In this document: positions 12,162-22,879 of the stretch, piece by piece
How positions within the stretch are numbered: the stretch's first letter is position 1
Layout of the letters: every line of letters starts with the position of its first letter
Source of the DNA: Isoetes taiwanensis
Lineage: Eukaryota > Streptophyta > Lycopodiopsida > Isoetales > Isoetaceae
Direction of reading: 5' to 3'
DNA: 64,000 nt
NCBI GenBank assembly: GCA_021234155.1
Contig: JAJEKV010000266.1
Location: forward strand, 1-64,000
The notes under the pieces: generated by a model
What the model was told of the DNA's origin: nothing
What the model saw: the letters and a program-made list of their open reading frames with translations, nothing else
Databases searched by the model: none
Made by a program: the position numbers and the translations under genes

Positions 12162-12537
12162 TTAATATTGAGTAGGTTGTTTATAGGCTATTTTAAGGGG
12201 ACTGGAGTCCATAAATTGTTGCGATTTTCGAAGCGTTTCCTTTGGCCGTTCAATTTCAGCCAAAGTGCTTCGTTTTTGCTTGTCTACTAGAACAGAAGGA
12301 GAAAAGACAAGCTCTCGATACATAGTAACTCCAGCCAGGCTTAGGGCAACACCCATCATCACAAATAAAGGGGTCAATTCTGGCCTTATATATCTACAAA
12401 AGAGAGAGATATAAATCCAATTAGACATTAGATCAACATAAGTCTAAAGCAAATGATCTTTTCCAAATATAGAAAGAACACAAGCATATTTTACAATACC
12501 TCTTGGCAAAAGTAATCTTGGGCGGGATGTGTGACAT
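12162..12537 (-). CDS. B12D-like mitochondrial protein, two exons
   Basis: Join of 12,537-12,500 and 12,393-12,162 on the minus strand, with donor AG/gtattg and acceptor ttgtag/AT. The protein is about 89 residues: MSHIPPKITFAKRYIRPELT, then a hydrophobic segment (PLFVMMGVALSLAGVTMY), then SPSVLVDKQKR and a polar tail. RPE-x-x-PLF, one membrane helix and V-x-V-x-K-x-x-R are the pattern of the B12D / NDUFA4-like family (small single-pass inner-mitochondrial-membrane proteins linked to complex I or IV). Length fits the family. The frame is intact with no defects, unlike everything around it. Start chosen as the first ATG in frame with a good donor. It is probably a working host gene or a recent copy; an intron argues against a processed pseudogene. 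Confidence 0.75.
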
Positions 12538-12539
12538 CC

Positions 12540-13740
12540 TTTGATTCCAATATGTTCCAATTATCTGTAGTTTGAAACAAATGAGGCCCGAGAGTGGTGA
12601 AGGCGCTCCTCTTTACTGTCTATTTATGGTTCAAGTTCACAACGTGATAGGCACACCTTCTTATCTTATCATTGTGGTGTGCAATTCAAAAATGTTGTGT
12701 ATTTGCAATTGGCGGCCGGTCTTGTTGGCGCAATGCTCATACCAGCCGCCATAATTTTGCGGCTCGAAGTCCAAAGGTTGTCGTGGGCCTTCCCATGTCT
12801 ATTCTTGTTCTTGTTCTAGTGCTTATTCTCCTTCTTGTGGGTCACTCAATCTAATTTGTTTTTAAGCTATTAGTTGGCTACAATTAAGTCAAACAAGGAA
12901 AATGTTTCCCTACCGCCAATGTACTTTGTTCTTTAACCATTATTTTAAGCTAATAATTGGATGCACGTAATTGTTTTTTTTAAAGACATGGTCCCTTCCA
13001 ATGTCAACTCCGACATCAACATTATAAAAAGGATAGTGGACATTGTTGGGTATAAACATTATAAAAAGGATAGTGGCTATTACCCAATCCACGTAATTTA
13101 AGGAATAAGTGCTTGCATTGATATACTTTGCATTCAAAGTTCACAGATGAGTACAATAAGCAATCTTGTTTTTGGAGCAATTCTATAGATTGGCCAATTG
13201 AAGGTAAGCTTTTGCTAGTAGGAAATTCCTTAAAGATACATGTTAGTTGTGTTTTAACATATACAAGGTAACTGATTATGTAGTTAGCCTAAGTTTCAAC
13301 CCCTTTCCAAATCCCCCTCCCGTTCCAGCCCCCCTCCACAAAAAAAAAATCCCCTTCCGCCTCATCTTTTCTTCATATTAGAATGCATGGAGAAGTGCGA
13401 TATCATGTACATTCTAGCTAAGCCAACAAGAATATGGAGGAAAAAAGAAGGGCATGAAATTTCTCTCCCATACATCAGTTTTTTTTTAGATCGTGAAATC
13501 TCCACTTCAGTTGTGGTCGCCATCCCAGTTTAATGCCACTGCCTGAAAAATAGCTAGAAAGAGAAAATGAGGGGCAAACTTTTATGCTTTTTTGTTTCAT
13601 CCTAGAATTTTTTATCGGCAAAAAAATTCGTTTAAAAGTTTCGGCAGCAGATGATAAAAATAAACTTAATTCAATTCTGTTTTCTCCTTTTGTTTTGGGT
13701 ATTGGCTCCCTGTCCTATTTCTTTGTTTTCTCTAATCATT
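12540..13740. other. Intergenic, upstream of B12D-like gene
   Basis: No gene recognised. The first few hundred bases should hold the promoter of the minus-strand B12D-like gene, but I see no distinct TATA box I would defend. A direct repeat of 'cattataaaaaggatagtgg' occurs twice near 13,020 and 13,055. Confidence 0.3.
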
Positions 13741-14174
13741 TTAGGGATCAAACATAGCACAGAGTTTGAATGAGAATGCAAGGCACATCAAAGATGCCAC
13801 ACAAAATCGTCTTTTGGAGCACAACATTTCTATGGGCTTGTTCAGGCCGGATCTCCCTGCATTCTTCCCACTATCAAAATGTTCGTGATATTTTTTGTAG
13901 AAATTTTTATACTTATCTGTTTTTTCAACTTGACGATCGTTCTGTAGAGCAATGCATATTAAAGGACAGGATGCTACATTCTGTTGTGATTAGGATTTAA
14001 TCAAATAACAAGCAAAATTTTAGCCTGCACTTATGGATGCAAAACTGGCTTTTGCATGTGGTGGCGAGAGAGTAAATTTGCATTGGTAATTCTTTTTTTG
14101 TTTAATGAAGCCTGTAAATTCTTTCTTTAGCAACCATTTTAGATGTATTCAGTGTTTCTTAGATGCTTCATCTG

Positions 14175-14349
14175 ATATATGCCCAGCCAACTATCGCACT
14201 ATAATGGTCAGCTCTCTCTTTGCAAAACTGTTGGCTGGCATTCTTGAGCAGCGGTTGACGATATGGGCAGAAGAGGCAGACGTGCGGGCTCTGACACAGG
14301 CATGCTTCCGGCCTAGAAATTCCACCATTGATCATATCTTCACTCTATG
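14175..14349 (+). mobile_element. LINE RT scrap, plus strand
   Basis: Encodes CPANYRTIMVSSLFAKLLAG and [21 protein letters not shown], nearly the same protein and DNA as the minus-strand LINE at 11,300-11,470. It is therefore an inverted partial copy of the same family, 2.8 kb away. It ends exactly where the gypsy RT homology begins on the other strand (about 14,350). Confidence 0.8.
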
Positions 14350-15248
14350 ATTGAGGATAGCAGATCCATCAAATCATCTGCCCTTGGCAAAGCATACTTA
14401 TTCTTTATCGTCTGCTTGTTGAGCTGGCGATAATCTATGCACATTTTTAAACTTCCGTCCTTCTTCTTCACGAAGAGTATGGGTGCTCCAAAAGGAGACA
14501 CACTTGCCCTAATAAATCCAAGGTCAAGCAATTCCTGTAGCTGCTTCTTGAGCTCAATCAACTCCGGGGTGCTCATCCTATAAGGTGCCTTGCTGGTAGG
14601 CTTAGCATCTGGAGCTAGCGTGATACACTCCACACCCCTATAAGGTGGTAGCTGACGGATTTGATCTGAAAATACGTCATTGAACTCCCTGATGAGCCTT
14701 GCCACTGGCTTGGATAACTGATTTCCACTTTGGTCACTTCCCTTCTCTTTAGCTGGTTCAATTGCCTCTAACCTCAGGATATAATCCACCTTATTTCTTT
14801 CTATATTTTTCCTTAGCTGCTTCAAAGAAATACACTGCATTGGAGAAGCTACCTTCTTACCTTTCACTATGAATTTGGTGCCGTCCGGTGCTGTCATGGA
14901 GATCTCATTACGGTCGCAGTCGATCATGGCTTTCGCTGGCTTTAGGAACTCCATTCCTACTATAAGGTCAGCCCCTATCGGCCACTTACTTCCACTAAGG
15001 TCTATGTCGAATGTGATCCTCCTCCCCTTAGTGTGCCGAATGGCACCGTTTGCCATGCTAACTGGCCTTGGCTTAGACTTCAAGACTTTATTCTTCATTA
15101 GGGCAGCCAGCCTAGAAGAGGCAAAGTTATGAGAGCTACCTGTATCTATCAACACTAGATATGGACTGCTATCTATGAACCCCTCGGCCTTAATGACGTG
15201 GGACTGATTTTCAATATCACGACTCAATAATTTGCACAAATATAGCAC
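14340..15248 (-). pseudogene. Ty3/gypsy protease and RT start
   Basis: Open for 302 codons. Near residues 28-45 is the aspartic protease active site ([12 protein letters not shown]). Next come the protease flap and linker, then the RT entry region with [39 protein letters not shown] and the [15 protein letters not shown] motif. The RT stops near [14 protein letters not shown], before the YVDD box, where a LINE scrap abuts. The polyprotein is thus truncated, although this stretch has no internal stop. Gag lies directly upstream. Confidence 0.9.
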
Positions 15249-15249
15249 T

Positions 15250-16600
15250 CACCCTCTATGAAATCTTGCGCTTCCTGCTGGTCGTCCTCTTCGTTGTCTC
15301 CTTCGGTTGGTGAATCCCCATCTGCAAGTTCTGCCAATGCTGCCTACATGACAAATGGACAATCGTGCATTCGGTGCCCTGGCTGGAAGCACCTAAAGCA
15401 CAACTTCTTTTCAATGCATTCCTGTCTCTTTTCCTTTGGCAGGCTGTCCAGAAGATGCTTGGCTGAAGGCGCGTTGACCCGCTTTGTGGCTTACGGTCCC
15501 CAAAAGACTTTCACTAAGCTTTCCCTTGATGTTGGCTTCCGGTTGGTGTAGTTGCTGATTGCTTATTACGAATGCGCCACTGTTGATTTACCCTTGAAGG
15601 CCGACTGTTTCTCCCCTAGAGTTGCTGGTGCTTCTTCCAAACTTATGGCTTTATCCTCGGCTTCTGCCACTGTCTTTGGGTTGATTACTCGGACCAGCCT
15701 TTTGATGTTGTTGTTCAATCCCTCAATGTATCCATCAGCAAAGCTTGCCTTTCGGAGATTCAGGAACATGGGCGAGCGCATAAATTCCCTCGTGTGCCAG
15801 CTCTTGCGACAAGGTACCTTGGTTCAATCTGTAGAATTGCTTTGGATCGCTTGCTGGTGTGCGATCTTGGCATAATGTCTTGAAAAGACCTTCTTTGAAG
15901 GTCTTGAATCTGCCTTGTTTCTTTTTCGACTTATTGGACTTTGCATAGCCCTTCCACCAAATTAAGGCTGCTTTGCTATCAAGTTTCTTTGTAACAACCT
16001 TCCCCATATCTTTGTCCTTCATGCCATAAATTGCCAAACTCTTCCATCTCGTCAAGCCAAGCTTACGCCTCCATACGATTTTGTCCTTCCCTGGCCGACC
16101 CAACTTCCTAGTCTTCACACATTGCTCATAAGCTGTCCACTTTCTTCGATAGTCATCTGTCTTTCTTGCCCTATCCCTTACACGTGATCTATCGGACTCC
16201 TTTGTCTGAGCTAGAAGCTGTCACGGCTGTCGGGAAGTGTCGATGGCTGGAATTTGGATGGTGTTGGGGTCCGCCGGGTTCTCCTTTTCTCTTTTCGTCC
16301 CAAGCGTTTCCCTGATTGCCTTCCTCTTACGGTTGTGGACCCTCCTCAATGCCTTGCTGAGGTAGTGGTGGGGGAGGTGGTGGAACAGGTGCATATTCTT
16401 GAGCATTCATCAATGGGGTGGCCCAGTGAATCAGTTGGTGCATCTGGTTCCTCATCTGGGTGAGCCTTGCGTTGATTGATTCCGATCATTTTCCTCGTTG
16501 TTGTCTTCTTGTTCCGTCCAAATAGGTTTCTAGATACCCATTGGTGATGTAAATTACGGCCTTGGGAACTGAGCCGATGTTCGGGCTGCAAGGATTGATC
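15250..16600 (-). pseudogene. Ty3/gypsy gag with CCHC zinc knuckle
   Basis: Minus-strand pieces in order: a Pro/His-rich N-terminus (16,591-16,221), the capsid-like core (16,118-15,735; SLAIYGMKDKD, KAALIWWKGYAKS, RFKTFKEGLFKTL), a second core piece (15,781-15,566; GYIEGLNNNIKRLV, PKTVAEAEDKAISLEEA), and a zinc knuckle CFRCFQPGHRMHDC at about 15,365-15,410. The knuckle spacing is C-x2-C-x4-H-x4-C. A TAG follows shortly after the knuckle, then an acidic stretch leads to the protease frame. Frames change at least twice, so this copy is defective. Confidence 0.85.
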
Positions 16601-16823
16601 ATCAATGCTTGTTATTTAGGTTACACATCAATCATACCTATTTACAATTGAATTATTGTTAGGTACAAAAGAAATCATGTGAATATTCCACTTACAAGTC
16701 AAGGACTGAATGAAGTCATTAATATTTAAGAAATACATTTCATGAAGTACATGATAATATCTAAAACATAAATCATTCAATACAATTTAAATAACAAACA
16801 AAGCGATTTTTATCTTGATGCCT

Positions 16824-18303
16824 TCATGGACTTGAAGAAGTTCTTGGCGTCTTTTGAGTCGTAGCCCTTCTTAGGCGTTCTTCAAGATCTTTCGGCCGAT
16901 CCTCGCCGAGTGCTCTAGCCATTTGGGGTGCAGGGAGTTCGGGAGCTATTGCCGCTACCACTGTCAATGTTGCGTCCCTGAGGTGGCCCCTGGCGAAGTC
17001 GAGGCAGTGAAGAGCTACGGATCTCTTAAAGAGGATGAGATGAAGATGATCCAGTCCGTAGTCTGATGCGGCGTCTTTGCCCAAAGCGAGAGGGCTATGA
17101 GGCCTTGACGGACTCTTCTCCTCTTGGGCTGAACTCCTTGTGAAATACTATCATCGCCCTTCGCTAAGGCTGGAAGATAGTATCGGCGCCTGCCCTTCCG
17201 CAATGTTGGGAACTGTACCCCTTCTAGCGGTTGCTTCCACATAGGCATCTGGCGCTAGGAGGTCGTCATAGTCCCTCCACATGGTAGTTCGTTCTCAGTT
17301 GATGTTGGCGTGTGCCTCGCGAACTCTGGAATGGGCTGGTAGATTTGGAGCTTGGGCCTCTTCGGCTTGTACAATCTGCTTTGTATTTCTTTGGAATTCT
17401 TCCTGCGGAATGATTGGTTGTTCTTTGTAGATATATCTCCCTTATCGCTCATAGGCGCCATGCATATCAGGCATTGTCTATGAGTGTGGATTACGCTAAC
17501 TCCTTGGAATTTCCTGATATGAGTAGTCGATGAAGTCGTTGCTCTGCTCTTTTGCAATTAAGCCCAAGAGCTCATCGATCATGAGGCCCTCTTCTTGGCA
17601 GTAAGGAAGGTTGAGGATGTCGTTGGCCAAGATGTACTCTTCGCCGTCGATGATAACTGGTGACAGGGCTGTGATGCCGATTGGCGGTTCGAAATCTCGC
17701 CTGATTGCGCCTTCCTGCCTGGTTATTTGCCTCTCCATCCTCCTTGCCTCTCTCCTCTCCCAATCTGGGTTTTCCTCCCCTAGCTGCTCGTAGTCTTGCT
17801 CAATCTGCAGTGTTGGTGTTCCTGAGGTCATGCCGTGGTACTCGTATTCCGAGGACTCGATCTCATGAATGTTGATCTGCTCCCTTCGAGTGTCGAAAGG
17901 TGCTAAATCTAAAAGCTGAATTGAGGGTTCACCTGCCTTGTTAATTGACTTGTACTGCATGAATAAGGCTAGGGCTGCAGGGGCTGAGAGATATCTATGC
18001 CTACTATGCTTGCAGGTCATGTAATCAGGCATGGGTCTAGTCCTATCCCACAGCTTGGTCTTAGATCCTCCCCCTAAGGTTTGGCTAAGCGAGTCCAAGG
18101 ATACCCATTTCCCTCCCCTAGGCGGCAAGCTAACTTCCCAGGGTAGGACCTGCTGGTCATATTAGCAGTATAATAGGAGGTTCTGCTCAATGTTGCATGA
18201 AGATCAAAGTGATGGTCAAAGACATGGAAGGCTTGCTCAGCAGGAAAATCATGGATATGGTTGGCAGCATCATACCATCTAACAAAGCTAGAGGGCGCCA
18301 TTA
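16824..18303 (-). pseudogene. Unknown ORF of retroelement, frame-broken
   Basis: A probable start is MAPSSFVRWYDAANHIHDFP (near 18,303). After a frameshift near 18,120 it continues as the 210-codon frame 18,128-17,496 (for example MPDYMTCKHSRHRYLSAPAA and LTRQEGAIRRDFEPP-like stretches), then in other frames to about 16,824. The composition is polar and acidic with no zinc knuckle, protease or RT motif. A weakly similar ORF lies at 4.4-3.1 kb next to another LTR-like block, so it seems to be a family-specific element gene lying between the H3-like ORF and gag. Function unknown. Confidence 0.45.
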
Positions 18304-18583
18304 AGCAAAGGTAAGTGTAGAAAATGGCTTGCAAAGATCAATAAAAGGCTGGAAAATCGCCTAGGATGCTAAGAAGTTCTGGTGAAGGGAAAATGACAAA
18401 TGGGGCCCCCTTTTATAGACTATGGTCTGCCTTGGGTTCCGTGCACAGGGGTTCTTGATGGGAAAAACTTATGTTCGAAGGCTATGTGTGTCCAATTAAG
18501 CTACCATGAAGTGCAAATCTAAGCAAAGCAAAGCAAGAAACACTACATGGCAGTTTGTTGGATCAAATTTGGTCAAATTAGGC

Positions 18584-18880
18584 TAAAAAAGGCCAAATCG
18601 GAAGGGTTCGCGCGAAACAGCGTTCCGACGCGAGCGGAAAGGGTTTTTGCGCGGACCCTTCCGGTTTCGCAATTTTTGAAGCTAATTTGATAATTTTTGA
18701 GGTTTGGAAGATGCTAACATGGCTAATTGATCAATTCTAACCTAGCTGGCAACTTTTCTTGAGCAAATTAGACATCTAAAAGGGCCAAATTGGCCAAATC
18801 GAAAGGGTTCGCGCGAAACAGCGTTCCGACGCGAACGGAAGGGGTTTTTGCGCGGACCCTTCCGGTTTCGCCAATTTTTG
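18584..18880. repeat. Two direct copies of a ~95-bp GC-rich unit
   Basis: The block beginning ggccaaatcg and ending ccttccggtttcg occurs at about 18,589-18,680 and 18,790-18,872 with only a few differences. Each copy contains the perfect palindrome ttcgcgcgaa and a gcggacccttccgg segment, in otherwise AT-rich DNA. It lies between the unknown ORF and the H3-like ORF. Confidence 0.7.
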
Positions 18881-19085
18881 ATTAAAAAGATGGTTTGCTT
18901 GACTAGGGTATGATGATTAGTCCATTACAAGCTTGATACAAAAAAATTTACTATAATCTGACCTACTTAGCTATATTTTTATATCATAATACAATCAATT
19001 TACAGGGGGGAAAAGGAAATTATATTTATAAAACGGAATTCAAAATACATAGAAATTACTTAACATAATTACAAAATTGGAGGAC

Positions 19086-20212
19086 TCAAGGTCGCTCCTT
19101 GCGGATTTTTCGCGCCAAGTGGATGTCCTTGGGCATCACCGTGACCCTCTTGGCGTGGATGGCACACAAATTGCCTTCTTCAAAAAGCTGTGTGAGCTCT
19201 GTTTCAGCAGCTACCTGCAAGACTCGTGTGGTTAAGGGGGTTACCCTATAATCACTCACGAAGTCTTGCATAACTTCACGGATGAGGCGTTCGAAAGGCG
19301 CCTTCCTTATCAGGAGATTAGTACACTGCTGAAAGCGTCTAATCTCCCGAAACACCCGCGCGTGCCGAGAGTTAGGCCCGTGATGTGTCTTCTCGGGCTT
19401 CTTCGGCCGTGGAGGTGGCGGCTTCGGCTAACTCTTCGGCCAGCCGCCCTTAACGAATTTCTCCACGTTTTGCTTACAATACCAATCATTGTTCCTCGTC
19501 CAGCGACGAAGGTACTCCTGGTATACCTTCATTCGGCACTTAAATTCACGGTCCTGACGGAGCGTGAATGGCCGTTCGCCCACCTTCTGCTTCTTCACTA
19601 CCTTAGGTGGCTTGGATCACTTGGGGTAGGCTGGGCGGGGTCTGAAGGCTCCCCAACGTCTTGTTGCTCCTCCTCCTGTCCTTCCTCCTCGTCCTCGTCA
19701 GCTACCTCGCGTGGGACGGTCCCGCGAGGCTTGTCGTTCCTCCTCTTGGTCCTCCGCTCCTTCTCCCTAAGCTCCCTCTCCCTCTTCTTTCCTGCCGCTT
19801 TTTCTTCTGGCCACTCCGCCATCTTCTGCTTGCCCTTCTTCTTGCTTGACGAAGGGCCTGCCTGCTGGGTCTGAGTCTGGGTCTGGTGCTGCTCTTGGTC
19901 GTCCTCCTGCTCTTCTTCTTGGCCGGAGAGATCACCAACTGGAACTGTCTCGCCGGTCCGCTGAGTATCGACCGACGAGGTACTGCTGCTGCTGGGGCTG
20001 CCCTCCTCTGAAGGGTGGAAGGTGTCATCCGTTGAAGACGCCGTCTCCTCCTCTGGCCTTGGCCTAAGGTGTGGTGGAATCTGCTTACCGTGGCGTCCTG
20101 CTGCTGCCGCCGCCATTGAGGGTATGGTTCTTGGCCCAGGCTTCCTGGCGGTTTGCTTGGTTCGAGCAATGGATGACGTAAGGTTGACTAAGAGAGATAG
20201 GGTGGCAGACAA
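19086..20212 (-). pseudogene. Histone H3-like fusion ORF inside retroelement
   Basis: On the minus strand ARTKQTARK, identical to H3 residues 1-9, is encoded at 20,167-20,141. The codon before it is ATT where H3 would have ATG; an in-frame ATG lies upstream at 20,212. A linker of about 270 residues follows, rich in Glu, Gln, Lys and Arg. Then the H3 fold runs to 19,086: alpha-[14 protein letters not shown], alpha-1 PFERLIREV, alpha-2 ending [11 protein letters not shown], and [16 protein letters not shown]. My hand alignment of the last 60 residues to ordinary H3 is gapless with about 36 identities. Loop 1 has no CENH3-type insertion. Lys4 and Lys9 are present; Ser10 is Pro. As read it is broken by a frame step near 19,603 and one TAG at 19,428-19,430. 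It starts about 530 bp downstream of the primer-binding site. Confidence 0.8.
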
Positions 20213-20739
20213 GGTTTGGGGGGGAATGAGGTGGCAAGAGACATTTAAAAAGGAAGGTGTTCTAGGAATATTCCCCTACCATTAATAGGTCTATTAATTA
20301 GCTCCCCTTATTAATGGCTCCAATATATTTAATTATTACCATATGCTTAATTATTAATATCTATACTTAATTATTAGATTCTATACCTAATTTCGTATTA
20401 TACTTAGAATTTTAAATTTTTCCTAATGGTTTGGAGTGCCAATTACGAATTTGCACCATTTTTCACCCGGGTCTCAGATTGACATGATTCTTCGACCCGT
20501 ATGAGGTGAAATTTGATGCAGATGCATAATTTTCACTTCAATTTTACTAAAATGTGAATTTGACTCCTTCTCTTCTTCGTCTAACACTTAACCTATTTTC
20601 GGACCCACTACCTAAGAGAAAAATTTTCCCCCATTTTCGAGGTTCCGGGGTGGAAATTTTCCATTTCGCACCCTACTAGGCCTGTTAGACTACTTTCAAG
20701 GATATGGTCAGTGCTAGTTCTTGGTCAACCAAGAACATT

Positions 20740-20751
20740 GCTCTGATACCA
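20740..20751 (-). promoter_or_regulatory. Primer-binding site, tRNA-iMet type
   Basis: TGGTATCAGAGC on the minus strand, one base away from the end of the LTR (…GCATCACA, A, TGGTATCAGAGC). Spacing and sequence are standard for plant LTR retrotransposons. It marks the sequence at lower coordinates, including the H3-like ORF, as the internal region of an element. Confidence 0.85.
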
Positions 20752-20752
20752 T

Positions 20753-22855
20753 TGTGATGCTCCCTCTTGAGCGACTCGGCCCGTACACTCGTGTAGGAAA
20801 TCCCCATCGGTCCTCGGCCTTGCAGACCCTCAGTCTATCCGCACTCTAGGATCACCGTAGTGCGGGAAGTTTCTGAAAGGTGTCTTGGCGCCCTTCCCTT
20901 TAGGCTCCTATCACAGCGGAAGCATAAACATCGTCAGAACTAGCAATAACAATACATCATACTACCTCGAAGGGTAGCTCATCCACATATCCATAGGTGC
21001 AAAGAACATAATCATATGCCATAAAACATGAGAGCTCCTACCCGTGGCTCCGACACATAAGGAGGTAGACTGACTGGATAAGTCTCAAGATAGAGCAGAC
21101 CGAGTCATAACAATGGCGGGGCTGGCTATAACAATGGCTAGGGTTGACCACTCCATCGCCCCTCCTGTGCATACTTTGCGGATGACCTAGATGGGGCTCG
21201 ACATAACTCTAGCCTTCGGATCACGCAATCCCATGGTATCACCCATCGGAACTACTCCGGGTTGCATCTCCTGGTCCGTCGGCGAGGGAAGGGTTGCATC
21301 TCCCCTTCCGGGGTCTAGAGGCTCCTCGAGGCTGAGAGAGAATCGTGGTGACACCACGATTCATACCCCGTGAACTCCCCAAAACAAGAGCCAAAGTGAC
21401 ACTTGCAACTCTTGAGGCGGGGCAACACTATTGCCCCAGGAGGTGTCGGACCCATGCTCGGCCCACACGAGGTGACCGATCATAAGCCTAGCCCACTATG
21501 GGATCCCCCGTAGTCCCCACTCGGCAGGGATCCTCCCTCTGTATTGCCTCTAGCCCCGTTGTGTAGTGCTAAGTCACATCATAGCCTCCATAGCCCGGTG
21601 GGTTCCTATGCACAGGCCGCATATAATAGGAACTAAATGATCTACACTAGGAGCATACTACATATGGCCCTAGGTCTCTACCCCCCTTCCCAATACAAGA
21701 AGAGCAAACATGATCAACCAACATCTCATAACATCATATCATGGTAATCATAATAAGAACATCTTAACCTAATCATACATATCTAACTAACAGTTAGGAT
21801 TCCTTGATTAGGGTTCAAGATATTCAACAAGGGTTCTAGGATGGCTCTACTCAAGATACAACATACAGACCCATCTGGAGTGCTAACTTCCATATGAACT
21901 ACCATGACTCTACTCCACCTACCTGCTCGAAGCGCTTCCTCCCATCCCTGGTGTCTCCATTGCTCCTTGACGGGGTCAAGGTCGTGCTCCCTCTATGATC
22001 ATACACACACCCGGGCTCTTTGCGCCCGGGGCTATGCTACGACGAGCGATGCCAAAGCGGGGTTTTGAGTGCGTGGCACCTCTAGGATGAGTGTTCAGGT
22101 GCTAGAGTCAGGAAAAGGGTCTAGGGTTAAGGTTTGAGCCAATATAGGTGAGGGTCCACATGGGATGCCATATGGCACCTCTAGGATGGGGCCGTGTGGC
22201 GGTATGCCCAATAGGGTAAGGCCATGTGGAAATGGGCCTTATCCTAAGGTTATCTAAGTTAAGCATTAACTTAGATATGCACCATTCCATCTATCCTTGT
22301 CATGAACCTCTAGTATTCTTATCATCAATCCTTGAAAACAAAGGAAAATGCGTGGAAAATACACAGAGCAAAATGAAAGAAAAGGAAGAAATATGCCAAG
22401 ATCAATCAATCTAAAGAATCGATATATGAGCGAAAACAAAAGGGAATCAAAAAGTACAATGGCGAATGCAAAGCGAGGAACGAGACAAATGCCTAGAAGG
22501 CTCAAAACTGGCATTGAAACGGAATGGTTCGACAAGAAGGAGGTGCCTCCTTATATATCTAGACCAACGGTCAGGATCACGCCACTCCAATGGATGAGAT
22601 CGCGCCAAGTGTCGCGCATGCATTTAGGTTCTAGAATGTTCTAGAACCTCCTGGAGATAGTCCCACATGTGAGGAAGACGTGTAGTTATGTCTTCAACAA
22701 ATATTGGTAGCGCACTTGGCAAGAGTGTGTGACTCGCAACTTGAAGGTTCCAAACTCTGTCTTGTGCAACTACCTTTTTGCATCCGTGTGACGACCATCT
22801 TTTGTACATACGAGTATAATGTTTGTATGATATGAATATCCATATGGTCGGCACA
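20753..22855 (-). repeat. Ty3/gypsy LTR B, 2,103 bp
   Basis: In minus sense it starts TGTGCCGACC and ends GCATCACA, that is, TG..CA. Immediately 5' is a purine-rich tract (GGAGGGGGTGG) following a chromodomain integrase. Immediately 3' is the primer-binding site. Both sides therefore carry element sequence. It has no long ORF. A second complete copy is not present in the window; block A at 6.4-8.5 kb is only a distant relative. Confidence 0.75.
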
Positions 22856-22871
22856 CCACCCCCTCCACGGC
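22856..22871 (-). promoter_or_regulatory. Polypurine tract of gypsy element
   Basis: The minus strand reads CCGTGGAGGGGGTGG just before the TG of the LTR. This is where plus-strand DNA synthesis of the upstream element would be primed. It fixes the outer edge of LTR B. Confidence 0.65.
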
Positions 22872-22879
22872 GGTGGCGA

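Noticed and set aside
13744-13885. Possible plus-strand exon (SNIAQSLNENARHIKDATQN then RLLEHNISMGLFRPDLP)
   Set aside because: It is open after an AG and looks protein-like, but there is no clear donor, no partner exon and no recognised family.
19086-19355. CENH3 (centromeric H3) identity for the histone fold
   Set aside because: Loop 1 has no insertion and the last 60 residues align gaplessly to canonical H3; the long N-terminal region begins with the canonical H3 tail rather than a CENH3 tail.
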